Source: Castor canadensis
Lineage: Eukaryota > Chordata > Mammalia > Rodentia > Castoridae
Assembly: GCF_047511655.1 (NCBI RefSeq)
Contig: NC_133387.1
Location: forward strand, 143,338,853-143,402,852
Direction of reading: 5' to 3'
DNA length: 64,000 nucleotides
Below the pieces are notes generated by a model, which searched no databases, was not told the DNA's origin, and was given only the letters and a program-made list of their open reading frames with translations. The position numbers and the translations under genes were made by a program. Of the stretch, positions 12,440-23,215 are shown one piece after another (within the stretch, counting starts at the first letter, position 1; every line of letters starts with the position of its first letter).

Positions 12440-12560
12440 ATTCATTCAGTCAATATTAACTATGCATGCCAACTCAAATCCAGGTGTGGTGGTAGGTCCT
12501 GTGGTTACAATATCGAGCTGAACCAGGCACCTCTGCATCTCTGAATAGATGATGAAAAAG
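12440..12560 (-). mobile_element. L2 LINE 3' end, reverse orientation
   Basis: The plus strand begins with 'attcattcagtcaatatt' and continues through 'gtggtggtaggtcctgtgg' and 'ttacaatatcgagctgaacc', the reverse complement of the L2 3' tail (cattcaacaaatatttattg...ggtgctggggatacagc...gtgaac). Confidence 0.6.
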
Positions 12561-12844
12561 ATACCAATCAACATCAGCTAATCGTATGTGTAAAATTACT
12601 AAGCTTCCAATGAGTGAGCATGGGGCTATGCAAATAATAGACTGGCTTGGCTTAGTCAGAATACCTGATGCAAGTATTAATTGTAGTTGGATCTAAAGGA
12701 TAAGGAGTACTGAACACTGGGTAGAAGAAAAACAGAGTAGCTGGAAAACAATGGACAGCAGTCCTGCAGGCAGGCATGGTGCACTCAAGTAACTCAAGGT
12801 GTGCCTGGATTGGAGAGAGTGTGAATGACTGGGAAGTAAGATAA

Positions 12845-12945
12845 GGCAGAGTAATCTCAGCAGGCTGAAGCAGAAGGATTACAAGTTCAAGGCCAGCCTG
12901 GGTGAGAACCTGCCTCAAAGGAAAAATAAAAATGAAAAGATAAAG
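12845..12945 (+). mobile_element. B1-like (7SL-derived) SINE
   Basis: The phrases 'agcaggctgaagcagaagga', 'ttcaaggccagcctgggtga' and 'acctgcctcaaagg' followed by an A-rich tail match the second half of B1/Alu-type elements. A B1 head ('gcaggcatggtgca', 12770-12783) lies about 75 bp upstream, separated by unrelated sequence, so the element may carry an internal insertion. Confidence 0.75.
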
Positions 12946-12994
12946 TAGATCTAGACCATTAGACACAAGGACATACAAACCATCATGTGAAAGC

Positions 12995-13190
12995 CTGGCT
13001 GTTGTCTTAAGAGCAAGAGACAGCCATCAAAGAGTTTTACACAGGAAGACTACATGACAGATGTAATATGATAAATTATGATGTGATATGATTGGTTTGG
13101 ATTTCTCCAGCTATAATGTGTGATAGTGCAAGAACGGATGTGCAGGCAAAGTCTAAAGGCACTGAAAGTAACTAGAGACGAGCGTTATTG
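12995..13190 (-). mobile_element. Possible L2 fragment, reverse orientation
   Basis: 'cagccatcaaagagtttta' with 'gaagactacatgacagatg' resembles the reverse complement of L2 ORF2 (agccattggagggtttt... gtgacatgatctg). It is diverged and the call is tentative. Confidence 0.4.
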
Positions 13191-13329
13191 TATTTTAGAG
13201 TCATTACTCATTAATTTAAGAAACTGATAGATCAGAGTGGTAGATTCAATCCTTTTTTTTTTTTGTCTGACACACCATATAATTCTTATTAGTGGAACCT
13301 TTCTATTTAGCTTTTCCCACTCCCCTCTT

Positions 13330-13560
13330 AATAGCTCATTCCCTGTATCCAACAGAGGATTTGGCTCTATAAGTTATAAACTAAAATCACTTAGCCAACC
13401 TGTCTGAGAATCTTTCTTTGTAAAAAGGGCTAATTACAGGCTCCTGGCTCTCCTCATGGGGTTAGGTATTATGAGTATAAACTGAAATAATAGGTGTGAA
13501 AATGCCTTGTACAGTAGAATACATGAGGTCAATGGAGGCTGGTATTATTGTAATGTTGCT
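13330..13560 (+). mobile_element. MIR SINE
   Basis: The MIR order is visible but diverged: 'ttagccaacctgtctgagaa', 'ctttgtaaaaagggctaat', 'cctcatggggttaggtatta', 'gaaaatgccttgtacagtag'. Confidence 0.55.
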
Positions 13561-14110
13561 CATTATGCATGGTATCCACCTTCTCTGGGAGTTAGAATAT
13601 TGATATGAATAACTTGGTAGGAAAAACATGCAGATGGTTTCACTAGGATGTTCATAAAATTCCTAGCTAAGGCAATAATTAGTGCAGAAATAAAAGGACA
13701 AAATGCAGGTAGAGCTCGGGAGGGAATAGGGATGACTTTATAGCCACAGCTCCAGGTCTTTGGATGCTGTGAGGCTGTCTCTAATCTATTCACCATGGCA
13801 AAAAGACATGGGTAACAGCAGCAGGTCGGAGCCAGGATGTATCCATTCATGATTGTGGGGGTCTAGAGACACTCTTAAGAACTGAGAAGCAGCATCATTT
13901 CTATCCTTGAGGAATGCAGGAAGAGTCCTTAGTTTCTCCAGAAAAGCAAACACACCCACACTTATCTTTAACTCATTTGTGCAAGTAGATTCAAGGGTTG
14001 TTCAAACAAACCTATTATAACAGGGGAAGGCCACCTCAGGGATACAGAGTAAGTGGATGAAGAGTCAGGAGAGAGAAGAAAACAGAAGTATATCAAACTC
14101 ATAAAATGGT

Positions 14111-14137
14111 TTTCTCTCTAAATACTATGGGTCCCCA
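14111..14137 (+). repeat. 27 bp direct repeat, left copy
   Basis: It matches 15042-15068 at 26 of 27 positions (one g/a difference at the twentieth base). The flanks beyond it are unrelated. Confidence 0.85.
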
Positions 14138-15041
14138 AATTACCATAGGAGTCAGACTTTTCAATATCTTTCTCCATCCTCTTCCTCCTTCCTCACAAAA
14201 TTTTAACATAATCTCTCTTTTCTTTTTGTAGAAAAGCCCTACTCTTCTTCTGGAGAAGGGCAGACAGTCATGAACTCCTTTTTACAGAGGAGTTGATAGA
14301 AAAATGGGACATTCTATGGAGGATCCCACTCATCTGTGAGTGTTGTCACGTACACATAAGAATCTCCTGATTTAACAACACTCTCGCAGACATCTCCCCA
14401 GGTCCTTTCAAATATTGTTGGAAATGTTTTCCCCAAAATGAGGCCAAGTGAGTCCTAATATATAACTCAGTCTTGATATCTCTATTCTCTCTCAGTTGGG
14501 TAGTACTCCCAGGAGAAGCAATGAGAAAGAGCTCCAGGAATTCAAACCATACTTATAACATCCTTTAATTTGGAAGTGGAGAGGTTTCTGAGAGTCTGCG
14601 GTGGAAGGACTGTGAAAGTCCCACTTCCTGTCTGTCTAGGTGCTGTTTGTGGCATGTATGTGAGGGTGAGATGCATTCACTTTTGTTAAGAAATAGGGTA
14701 TGAGAGGGGGAGCTGAGGAATTCTTTTAAAAGTTTAAATGGTCTATTAAATACAATAAACCCTGATGTAAGTATTGTTAGAAATAGCCTTGAATGTGGGT
14801 AAGTTTTAAGAGTCTGAGGTAGGTTGGGAATTGACAAGCCATTGCAAGTAGGAGAATAGCTGGAACAAAGAAAATGATATATCAGAATGCAAGCTTCATA
14901 CCAACAGAAATTCCAGTCATTCATAGGACTGGAAACACAATTCCTCAGCCAGTTGTAGAGGGAAAAATAGGACCAGAAAGCCTGGATGTGATAAAATTGT
15001 AGACGGTTTAAAAATTCAACAAGAAATAGTTTATTCAACTA

Positions 15042-15068
15042 TTTCTCTCTAAATACTATAGGTCCCCA
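15042..15068 (+). repeat. 27 bp direct repeat, right copy
   Basis: Partner of 14111-14137, 931 bp downstream in the same orientation. It lies just before an L2 tail. Confidence 0.85.
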
Positions 15069-15084
15069 TAGTATTTTATTCAAC

Positions 15085-15232
15085 CATTTCAGAAATATTT
15101 ATTGAGCATAACTGTGTTGGATGTGGTTCCAGGTCCGTGGGATACAGCGAGGAACAAAATAAATGAACATTCCTTTTCTTAGGAAATTTACATTGAAGGA
15201 ATGTAACATGCCATTATTATTATAACATGCCA
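15085..15232 (-). mobile_element. L2 LINE 3' end, reverse orientation
   Basis: Plus-strand phrases 'aaatatttattgagcataac', 'gttccaggtccgtgggatac' and 'agcgaggaacaaaataaatg' are the reverse complement of the L2 3' terminus. Confidence 0.8.
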
Positions 15233-15234
15233 TT

Positions 15235-15365
15235 GGCACGTAATGTTCATGAATTAATTTAATCTTTACAATAACCCTTATTAGCCTGCTTTGACAAATG
15301 GGAAAATTGAGGCACAGGGAGGTCGAGCATATTATTGCCTAAGGACACACATCTAGTAAATGTTG
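15235..15365 (-). mobile_element. MIR SINE, reverse orientation
   Basis: 'gaattaatttaatctttaca', 'ataacccttattagcctgct', 'aaatgggaaaattgaggcac' and 'ggacacacatctagtaaatg' are the reverse-complement MIR core in order. It sits directly behind an L2 tail. Confidence 0.85.
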
Positions 15366-15409
15366 CACTGTATTAGTTGAAATAGCTGAGGGAAGAGAAT
15401 TTGAAGGGG

Positions 15410-15422
15410 TGTGTGTGTGTGT
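15410..15422 (+). repeat. Short (GT)n tract
   Basis: About 13 bp of gt repeat; too short to be notable beyond possible polymorphism. Confidence 0.8.
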
Positions 15423-15469
15423 TTGGTAAGGGCAAGTGGTGAGGAGCAACTGGAAGACAGCAGAGACCT

Positions 15470-15765
15470 ATCATCCTAGTTATCTCAGGCTGCCATAACA
15501 AAGCGCCAAAGACTTGGGTGCTTAAACAACAGACATATATTTCTCACAATTCTAGAAGATGAAAGTCTGAGGTCAGGGAGACAACATGGTCCAGTTCTCT
15601 TCCTGGCTTACAGATAGCCACCTTCTTGACTGTGTGCTCACTCTACTATTCTTATAAGGTTACTAATGCTACAGTATTACGACCCCATCCTTATGACCTC
15701 ATTTTACCTCAACCACCTTCAAAAATCCGTATTTTCAATTACAGTCACATTGGGGGATTAATTTA
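15470..15765 (-). mobile_element. MaLR-type solo LTR, reverse orientation
   Basis: The plus strand follows the well-known reverse complement of MaLR (MST/MLT-like) LTRs: 'ctgccataacaaagcgccaa', 'ggtgcttaaacaacagacat', 'atttctcacaattctagaag', 'agtctgaggtcagggagac', 'ttcttataaggttactaatg', 'atgacctcattttacctc', 'cagtcacattgggggatt'. No internal viral genes flank it, so it is a solo LTR. Confidence 0.75.
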
Positions 15766-15814
15766 AAATTAAGATATTTTAAATTCTCTAATAATTGTCC
15801 TTTTTCTGCCTCTG

Positions 15815-15970
15815 CATGTTTTCTCACTTAATATTGTCCATAGCTTTAAGAGGCAGGAAATATTCTTCCCACTTCACAGCTTATAAATAATGAAGTTGCA
15901 AGAATTTAAGGAAGTTTTTAACCTGCTCTTAGATCTGGTGGTGACCCCTGAATTAGAACCATGTATCCGT
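15815..15970 (-). mobile_element. MIR SINE, reverse orientation
   Basis: 'gcaggaaatattcttcccac', 'ttcacagcttataaataatg', 'gaatttaaggaagtttttaa' and 'cctgaattagaacc' give the reversed MIR core and B-box region, diverged. Confidence 0.55.
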
Positions 15971-16884
15971 TCTGTACCACTCACCCCCCTGCTACCAGCA
16001 CCTTGGCTTTAGTGTCTGACAACTCCTAAAGGCTCTGTGAGACCCTGAAGAGGAGGCTCTCAGCCTTCAGAGGGCTTGGAAAAGCTCCCTATTTGCTGGG
16101 AAATGACTTCTGCACCAGTTAACTTGGTCTGGAGAGGAAATATGGAGGAGGGTATGAACAGAGAACTTACCTAAGTCTGTTTAAGGGAGAGAATTGTTAA
16201 ATTTTAAGGTCCTTAAAAAAATGAGAGTTTTCAGGGGAAAAAATAAGAGAAAATTTTCCAGGGTAGAATTACTGAATTACTCTGTGGAAGTTAAAATGTG
16301 CTTTATACATGGGAAAATCAGAAATTCCCTTCCATCTTCATAGCTGCATGGTCTGCTATGAGCATAGCTCTGTAGATACAGTTAGTACTATGGAAGATGT
16401 GCTTGAAATTGCTGTGACAAGCTTCTTAAAAGTATCATGAAGAAAGGAGACTATAGTTAAAATTATGAGAATTCATTGTTTGAATGGTTCATTAATTTAG
16501 GTACACTTTCATTTTGCCACCCTGTCTGTCTAGTCTTTAAGAAAGAACCATTCCAAGTTTGAATGCTTAGAAACTAACTTGCCCCTCAGGTGACAAGAGG
16601 AAGGGAGCTTTAGAGGTACTCTATCACTTGGATCTTGTGTACCAACAGCTCAGTGGGAAAGGTAAATCAAAGCAGGAGCTAAATTCAACAGCTTGTATTT
16701 GAACAAGTTAATGTGTTTTCTCTTAAACTCATAGTAAGTTAACAAAGAAACATGAGTTCGATACCATAGGTGATGTCTATTATTAGTGTGAGCTAATATT
16801 TATCTGCCAAAACTCCAATTGCTCATCTTTGCTTTCCATCACTCTCAGATTCTGCACTTGGCTTGAGTAGTTCCTCTGCACCTG
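15971..16884. other. Single-copy non-coding stretch
   Basis: Nothing recognised on either strand. Confidence 0.45.
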
Positions 16885-17000
16885 CAGAATTTATACACAT
16901 TATATAATTTCATCTTCATAATGACCTAATAAGGTGTGGTATTTCCATGTTACAAATGAGAACACAGATGCTCAGAGAAATGAATGGAAAATGAATCCTA
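16885..17000 (-). mobile_element. MIR SINE, reverse orientation
   Basis: 'acattatataatttcatctt', 'cataatgacctaataaggtg', 'ccatgttacaaatgagaaca' and 'gatgctcagagaaatgaatg' match the reversed MIR core. Confidence 0.75.
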
Positions 17001-17837
17001 TCTCCTGTAAATTCATTGAGGGCCCTGCCTAAATATCTTCATCCTATCTTCAGAGTGCAATGAAGTACCCATTGTTCTACAGGTGCCCAATTTTATTTGA
17101 GAAACTACTGAAAAGTAAGTGAGTCTCAAATTCAGAGTTTTGGTTCTTATAGGATAGCACTTTCCTTGCAATATCAGGATGACCTCTCATTTGGTAATAA
17201 GATAATTATTTTCCGCTATTGAACACTAACAATTGAAGCATTATAAGCACACATTGCAATTCCATTTGGATTTTTCTATTGTTTTTAATAATATGTAGTT
17301 ACAGTATAAGAATATGGAGTAAAACTGAAAACAAAAAACAAACATATTGAAGTCATTTGAAATTATCCCAATTAGAAATGACAGCCTCTTTCCTATAAAA
17401 TCTTTCGCTATAGTAAAAAAATCTATATTATTTTCCCAAATAAAAAGAGTGCCTCCCATTTACCTTAATGGGAGGTCAAGAAGACTCCTTCATAGAGTCA
17501 AGGATAACAAAAAATATCTTCTTACCATCCTTTAATAGGATCCAGCAGAGCGATTCCTTGGCCTGTGGTCAGAAATGCTTTGCTGGGCATAGCACATTTC
17601 CCTTTTCAAGCATATTAACCCAAGTGTTATTAGGTAAAAACAAGCACCAAGTTCACCCTTCAAAGAGCAGCAACTTTGTCCTCAAACCTTTTACTGTTCA
17701 GTAAAAAGAACAAGGTAGATTTAGGTAGATTGGTACTCACCAGCTGCATGCACACCATTGCAGTGCCTTATTTAACTCAATAAAAGTGAAGATGCCAACT
17801 CAGATGGTAACTAGGACTACTTCTAGTCTGAGAATAT
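17001..17837. other. Single-copy non-coding stretch
   Basis: Nothing recognised. Frames of 62-78 aa are at chance level. Confidence 0.45.
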
Positions 17838-17994
17838 TAGTTATCTTTCTGTTCTGTGACACGATGCCTGAGAAAAGAAACTTAAATGGGGAAAGGTAGA
17901 ATTTTGGCTCATGAGGTTTTTGGTCCATAGTAGGCTGGCCCCACAGTGACTGGAACATGTAGCAGAGGAGGCTGGTTACTTCATGGCAGCCAGG

Positions 17995-18028
<34 letters not shown>

Positions 18029-18216
18029 AATATACCATTGAAAGGTTTGCCTCAGTAACCCACTTTTTCCAATGAAGCTCCACTTCCTAATAGCCTGTTC
18101 AGTTATAAACTCATTAATGGGTTAATCTATCCAATCACCTTCCAATAGTAGCACCAACTAGGGACCAAGTCTTTAGCAGGAGTCCTTTTTGGAGATTCTT
18201 TGTAGCCAAACAATAA
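17838..18216 (-). mobile_element. MaLR-like LTR, reverse orientation
   Basis: Plus-strand order: 'gttatctttctgttctgtga', 'cacgatgcctgag', 'aaatggggaaaggtagaatt', 'ttggctcatgagg', 'acttcatggcagccaggga', a (GA)n run, 'ataccattgaaaggtttgcc', 'caccttccaatagtagcacc', 'aactagggaccaag'. This is the reverse complement of a MaLR-like LTR family seen across rodents. The forward copy at 34308-35028 looks like the same family. Name not verified. Confidence 0.65.
17995..18029 (+). repeat. (GA)n microsatellite inside the LTR
   Basis: About 35 bp of ga with one aag interruption, lying in a naturally ga-rich part of the LTR. Confidence 0.9.
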
Positions 18217-19638
18217 CATGGAGAATGCTATGCTATGTCTAAATTGAAAAAGAAGCATGTAGAAGAGAGGAACTCATCTGCCAGGTTCTCTGTGACTACG
18301 GAGAATCATAGAGGTGTGGCTGGGTGTACCTAGGTCTATAAAGATCCCTCATTCCCATTGCCAGTTGCCTTATGGACTCAATCCCAGCTGCTTTCCAGAT
18401 GCCAATCATGACTGGGTACATTAACAATTTCCTGCTGGTTTTTGAAGCCTGAAGGCATGGACTCTAAAAAGGTTTCCACCAAAATGAAAAATCCCAAAGT
18501 GCTTCTGTCATTGGAATTTTATCATCCCTGACTGACTGACAGATGACAGGATGTTCCATTTAGCACTAAAGAACCTCAAAGACAGAAGCGGGTGGATTTC
18601 AAAACACTTATGATGAGATCCAGAGCTGTAAGAGTCATTTCACAGGTCCTGGCTGGGGATCTGCCACCAGAACAAGTCATTTGATTTTCCAAGTTCTCTT
18701 TTGTCCTGCAAACTAGACCTTAGAATGCTATATTATAATTTCTGAACTCTAACTTCATTTGATAGCAGTGACCAAAAAGTTGATTTGATTGGTGAGAGAT
18801 ATTAAGGAAGAAGCTGCCCATCCCAGTAAAATTCATTTACTATTATAAAACAATGTTCTATTGCTTCTTTTGTTTTTCCCTCAACTCTTTACCTTGTCTT
18901 GGTTCTCTAAAATCACAGTGTCATCACCCTTAGCCTAAAAGTATCTCATGTCCTTCTTTTCTAATAGAAATGGATTTGTAGTTCTTGAGGGTGAAGGTCG
19001 TTCTTTGTTAAAAGTACTAGCATAACCATAACCCTATAAAAGCTTTAATTTTCTTAGTTATCATTTTATTGCATTAAAAAGCAATGACTTGATTTTTGCC
19101 AGAGAGGATGAGAAAGATTGGCAAATGTAGAGGAGAGGAGAGAGAAAAGTGTAATATGATATTATAATCTGTAGAAAATGTGTTTTGGGTGTCAAGAATT
19201 GACAGAAGAAAACATACAAACATTCATAGCAAAAGACTTGATGGAAGCTTAGGGGACTAATCCTGATGCTTACTTTATTTTCTTTTTAATGGGCTGTCAG
19301 TTCTGAAGAATAAACAATCTTTCCTGAATCCAGAGTTATAAGCACTTATTTGTCTAGATAAAGCACAGAAAAGAAATATGGAGTGCTGAAACCCATAAGT
19401 CATCTTCATGGCCTTTCAGGTAAACTACCAAGGATTTTTACTGTTCAGCTCAGTGGAACACAAATTGGTAAACTGAGAGCTAACTGATCATGGCCATTGA
19501 AACAGTCCAGAGCTGACACCCAAAATTGCATTTTTATCTAAAATGCCAACATCAATTACCTACAAAAATGCCACAGCAGGGATGCCAACAAAAAAGGCAG
19601 TATTAGATGCTTCAGGGAAAACATTTCAGAGATTTGTT
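18217..19638. other. Single-copy non-coding stretch
   Basis: Nothing recognised. 'ctgactgactgac' at 18529-18541 is a short tetranucleotide run. Confidence 0.45.
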
Positions 19639-19808
19639 CTAAATCAAAGAGTTGGGTTTTTTTTTTTTTTTTTTGCCCTTTTTTGAGATAGGGTCTTGCA
19701 AAGTATTTGCTCAGGGCTGGCTTTAAACCCTGATCCTCCTGACCTCTGTCTCCTGAGTAGCTAGGATTACAGGTGTGCGCCATCGGTGCCCAGCTAAATC
19801 AAAGAGTT
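19639..19808 (-). mobile_element. B1-like SINE with perfect 15 bp TSD
   Basis: The element (19654-19793) starts with poly(T) on the plus strand and continues 'tgagatagggtcttgcaaag', 'ggctggctttaaaccctgat', 'tgagtagctaggattacagg', 'tgcgccatcggtgccca', the reverse complement of a B1-type SINE. The direct repeats ctaaatcaaagagtt at 19639-19653 and 19794-19808 are identical, so insertion by retroposition is shown directly. The perfect TSD suggests a fairly recent event. Confidence 0.92.
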
Positions 19809-20039
19809 TTGCTTTTTAAAAATCATACTTGCTATTAAACTTTAATTTGGTGGTCAAGCTTAAGTCCAAGTTCAAAAGGAATATATAAAGAAGGGTGGTT
19901 AGAATCAAACATGTTTGTGGATGTGAGTTAGTATTTTTTGTTTATTTCATTAGTATCATCTCAAAAGCAGGAATTTACCTTGGCTAGACTCTTAGATGTT
20001 TGTGGTCTATAATGCAATTGATTTCTTGATTTTTTTTCT

Positions 20040-20235
20040 TTTTAAGTGACATTTATATGCCAAGCATTGTGTCCAAAATCTAAGACCACAGAGATAATGC
20101 AGAAAATGTCTGCCCTCCTGGAGCTTCCCTATAGTGGAACGATAGCATATGTATGACTATCAAAATACAGAGTAAGGACCATATTGATAATTATTACAAT
20201 CTCCATTTAATCAGAGCCCTGAGGAGTGTACCATA
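20040..20235 (-). mobile_element. L2 LINE 3' end, reverse orientation
   Basis: 'gacatttatatgccaagcat', 'agaccacagagataatgcag', 'tctgccctcctggagcttcc' and 'acagagtaaggaccatat' follow the reverse-complement L2 3' terminus. Confidence 0.7.
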
Positions 20236-21949
20236 AACTGTTTGGAGAGACAAGAAAAGATTCTCTACCTTCTCAAGCTTTCCCTCAGCCCCATGCATGC
20301 CTGCCAACAGCAGAAAGGTCCAGTTAACATAGTCCAAGTATTTGAAAATTATAAATCAATCTAATAGACTGATAAATAAACTATGGTTTACCTCAATACA
20401 TTGTAAATAGTACTTAATCACCACCTGGAGACTTCTAGAACTTCATGTGACATCATGAGGTATGCAGCCCTAGCTTCTGGCTCCTGTCCTAAAGCTGATT
20501 CATCTTCTAATCCCATCTTGGAACTTGGCAAATTGGTCAAGTCTCAGGAGGATGGGCTGAGAAAAAGCACACACAGGATCGGGCTTGGGCAGGAAGTACT
20601 GGGGTCTTGATACCAAGAGCATAGCATAGAAGCGGTACAATGTCTATAAGTGGGGACATCTCTAGGATCTCAAATAGGAGTTCAGGTAGGTAAAGACAAG
20701 GTAAGAATCCTGCTCTGGGCCTGTTTAGCCCAGCCCAGAGCCTTGCCTGGATGAGCATGAGAGTAGTACTCTTTCCTACCTGGTCTTGCTCTAACTGAAA
20801 CCTGGCTCCTCCTGGGGGAAAACTGCTTTTCTCCATGTCTCCAGAGGTGCTTGTTTCCTATCTCACACTTCTTGAAGATGGGGTTAGCATCCTCATTATT
20901 CCTACTGCCACTTCTATTCTATTCCCCTCTTTCTGCCATCTTTGAAGATTAAGCCCCCAGACTACATCACTTGCTGCCTCTCCTTAAGACTTTTATGGAG
21001 ATACCAATAGTTCACTTTCCCATTTCTTAAGGATAATTTTTAAAAATCTGGATCACTGCCACTCTTTCCTACACAATAAATGTGAAATTTTTTATTACCA
21101 TTCTATCTCAGTGATCCTTCTTAGTTCCTTAACCTCTTGTCTTCAAGTAATCTTGCCCTTCACTTACTCAGTCAATCACTCACATGGTTACATGCTAGAT
21201 TTGTCATTTTCAGTAGCTGTAACCCTCACAATGTCAATTTCAAGCACTTCTTTTTCATGTAATATTCTTGTTCTCACAAATCTTCAACCACATTTTTAGA
21301 CTCCCAGCCATTGATTCTATCACCTCTACTTTTACTCTGCCCATCACCAATCTCATCTCATCACTTCCCTCCTTTCCCAACTTGAATTCTGTGACCAAAA
21401 CTTATAATGTCTCTTGCTTTCATCCAACATCCTTATTCAACTCTCTGTTTAATCACACTCCCTTAGAAACCCCTTTCTCTGGTTAGCTGCAATACTTCTA
21501 TTATTGTCTGTCTGCATTCATAAAATTGAAAATTTTGGGATACACAAATTCAGACCAACTGATTTCACTTTAAATTCACCACTTTTAGCTTTGTGAAGGC
21601 CCTTAGTATAGTCCAGCAAATCCTTTATATTTTCCTTGTACACTGTTTGCCTTCCACATGACCTTTTTCTCTTTCTTAAAACTTCAAATCTTTCCCCTGA
21701 GCACTCTCTGGGGATGACTTTGCTTACTTTTAGTTGAGGATGCAGAAATAAATCTAAATGTGACCTTCAAAAGTTACCACTCCACCTCTACCCAGCTGCT
21801 TGCATTTGAATCTGTTCTCCATGATCCTCCCTGATAACTCTATTTGAATGGTCCTTGCTCCTTGCTAAGGCAAATTCCTCCTCTTGAGGGTGACATCTGA
21901 TCCTTCCTGTCTATTCAGAGACCTCACTCCAACAGTTATCTCCTGATTC
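20236..21949. other. Non-coding stretch, pyrimidine-rich on the plus strand
   Basis: No gene recognised. From about 20880 to 21950 the plus strand is C/T-rich with short phrases reminiscent of very old L2 ORF2 DNA, which would join the clearer L2 block that follows, but I cannot support a boundary. Confidence 0.4.
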
Positions 21950-22150
21950 TTCTATGCCATCAAAAGTCTCTAACTTACTCAGTTATTTCCATTAGCATAT
22001 AACCATGCAATTATTTTTTTCATCTTGAAAAACAAAACACTTTCCTGGTGTCTTGCTACAGACTTTCCTCATCTATTTTATAGTTTCTTTACTACCATTT
22101 ACCTGTGGCTTTTGATTCTTCTCTTCTCATTATTTCTTGAACCCACTCAT
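21950..22150 (+). mobile_element. Possible L2 ORF2 relic
   Basis: 'ttccattagcatataaccat', 'tcatcttgaaaaacaaaaca' and 'ttatttcttgaacccactca' occur in the order expected upstream of the L2 reverse-transcriptase region. Strongly decayed and tentative. Confidence 0.4.
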
Positions 22151-22257
22151 GATCTCCATGGAGATATGTGTGATTTTCATAATTTTTCTGCAAAGATGGC
22201 CATTAGCAATTCATCCCAGCAAGAAGATTTATACCACTCCTTCCATCAAAACATAAA

Positions 22258-22420
22258 GCCAGGCTGGGCATGTATCTCAGTACTAAAGCCTACCATATGT
22301 AGGCTTTTACAGTCAGTTTACCAGACTGTGAGGTCCTGGGTTTCAATAAAAAAGGAAGGAAGGAAGGAAAGAAGGAAGGAAGGAAGGAAAGAAGGAAAGG
22401 AAGGAAGGAAGGAAGAAAGG
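22258..22420 (+). mobile_element. ID-like SINE with (GGAA)n tail
   Basis: 'ggctgggcatgtatctcagt' and 'ctgtgaggtcctgggtttca' are degenerate A-box and B-box halves of a tRNA-derived ID-like SINE. The A-rich tail has become a (GGAA)n/(GAAA) microsatellite at 22353-22420. A short possible TSD (taaagcc) flanks it. Peptides read through the tail are artefacts. Confidence 0.65.
22353..22420 (+). repeat. (GGAA)n microsatellite
   Basis: About 68 bp of aggaagga units with gaaa variants. Each GGAA is a potential ETS-factor core site (family knowledge); activity is unknown. Confidence 0.9.
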
Positions 22421-22931
22421 GTAAAGCCTATTTTCTGTTTCCTTTGAACTGTGATTTGCTTTGACCAATAGAATGCACTGGAAATGATTCTTTTCAAATC
22501 CCACACCTAGAAGTGCATATAAAATTCCTAGACCCTTGCACATAAGACATTTTAGTGTGTGCTTAATAAATAACTTCCAATAAATCACAGATGGTAGAAC
22601 TTTGAGAAGGAATGAGAGAGAAGTCAGAAGGAGAGAAGATGCAAAGGGAGGCAAAAGAAATGAGGCATTAAAATTCATGGAATGTTTAGGATCCAAATGT
22701 TCCTTTGTATCTCAAATATTAGGATGGAAAAAAAAGAACAATAAAGGTTGGACCAGATTTTGAATAGTAACAAATTCCATGTTTATGTATTTAAGTTTGG
22801 ATTTTATTCCTATAGACTAAAGGATTTATTTGAGTACAGCTCCCTGATGGAACTTTTTAAGTGCAGGTCTCAGTCACTTCATTGCTCCCAAACTTCAATG
22901 ACTCCTATTTTCCACCTGTTTAGTCCTTAGA
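22421..22931. other. Spacer between two facing SINE tails
   Basis: No gene or repeat recognised. It would form the loop between the (GGAA)n and (TTCC)n tracts. Confidence 0.45.
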
Positions 22932-23004
22932 TTTCCTTCCTTCCTTCCTTCCTTCTTTCTTTCTTTCCTTCGAAGCTTCCTTCCCTTTCCTTCTTTCCTT
23001 CCTT
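22932..23004 (-). repeat. (GGAA)n microsatellite in reverse orientation
   Basis: About 73 bp of ttcc/tttc units interrupted once by cgaagc. It is the decayed tail of the composite SINE and is complementary to the tract at 22353-22420. Confidence 0.9.
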
Positions 23005-23215
23005 TAACCTGTGGTACAGGGGATCAAACTCATGGCCCCTATACTTGCTAGGCAAGTGCTCTACTCACTTAAGCCATGTCTGCTGTCCTTTCGCTTTCAG
23101 TTTTTGTTTTGTTTTTCAGATAGGGCCTCCCAAGTCTGCTGAGACCAGACTCGAACGATGAGTCTCCTACCTCTGCCTCCCAATTAGATCAGACTTTATT
23201 TTCCAGCTCCCAGAT
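22932..23215 (-). mobile_element. Composite B1+ID SINE with (TTCC)n tail
   Basis: Read on the plus strand: (TTCC)n tract (22932-23004), ID-like part ('tgtggtacaggggatcaaac', 'cttgctaggcaagtgctcta', 'cacttaagccatg'), then B1-like part ('cagatagggcctcccaagtc', 'cctctgcctcccaattag'). In its own orientation this is B1, then ID, then tail. The B1 head is truncated or decayed. Confidence 0.8.

Larger units (their letters stand above)
13561..15084. other. Single-copy stretch with a bracketing 27 bp repeat
   Basis: No named repeat recognised. A 157 aa open frame on the minus strand (14565-15038) is the longest non-L1 frame in the window. It shows no domain, starts at an ordinary ATG without visible promoter or splice context, and is treated as probable chance. 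The block from 14138 to 15041 is bracketed by a near-identical 27 bp direct repeat, listed separately. Confidence 0.5.

Noticed and set aside
14565-15038. 157 aa minus-strand frame as a gene
   Set aside because: No domain, no promoter or splice context, and composition typical of AT-rich chance frames. Kept only as a note in the 27 bp repeat finding.
17838-18216. Provirus
   Set aside because: Only a single LTR is present; no internal viral genes lie on either side within several kb.
19556-19783. 75 aa minus-strand frame beginning MAHTCNPSYSGD
   Set aside because: This opening is the well-known chance peptide of B1/Alu-type SINEs.
22025-22447. 140 aa plus-strand frame
   Set aside because: It runs through an L2 relic, an ID-like SINE and the (GGAA)n tail, so it is a chance frame.
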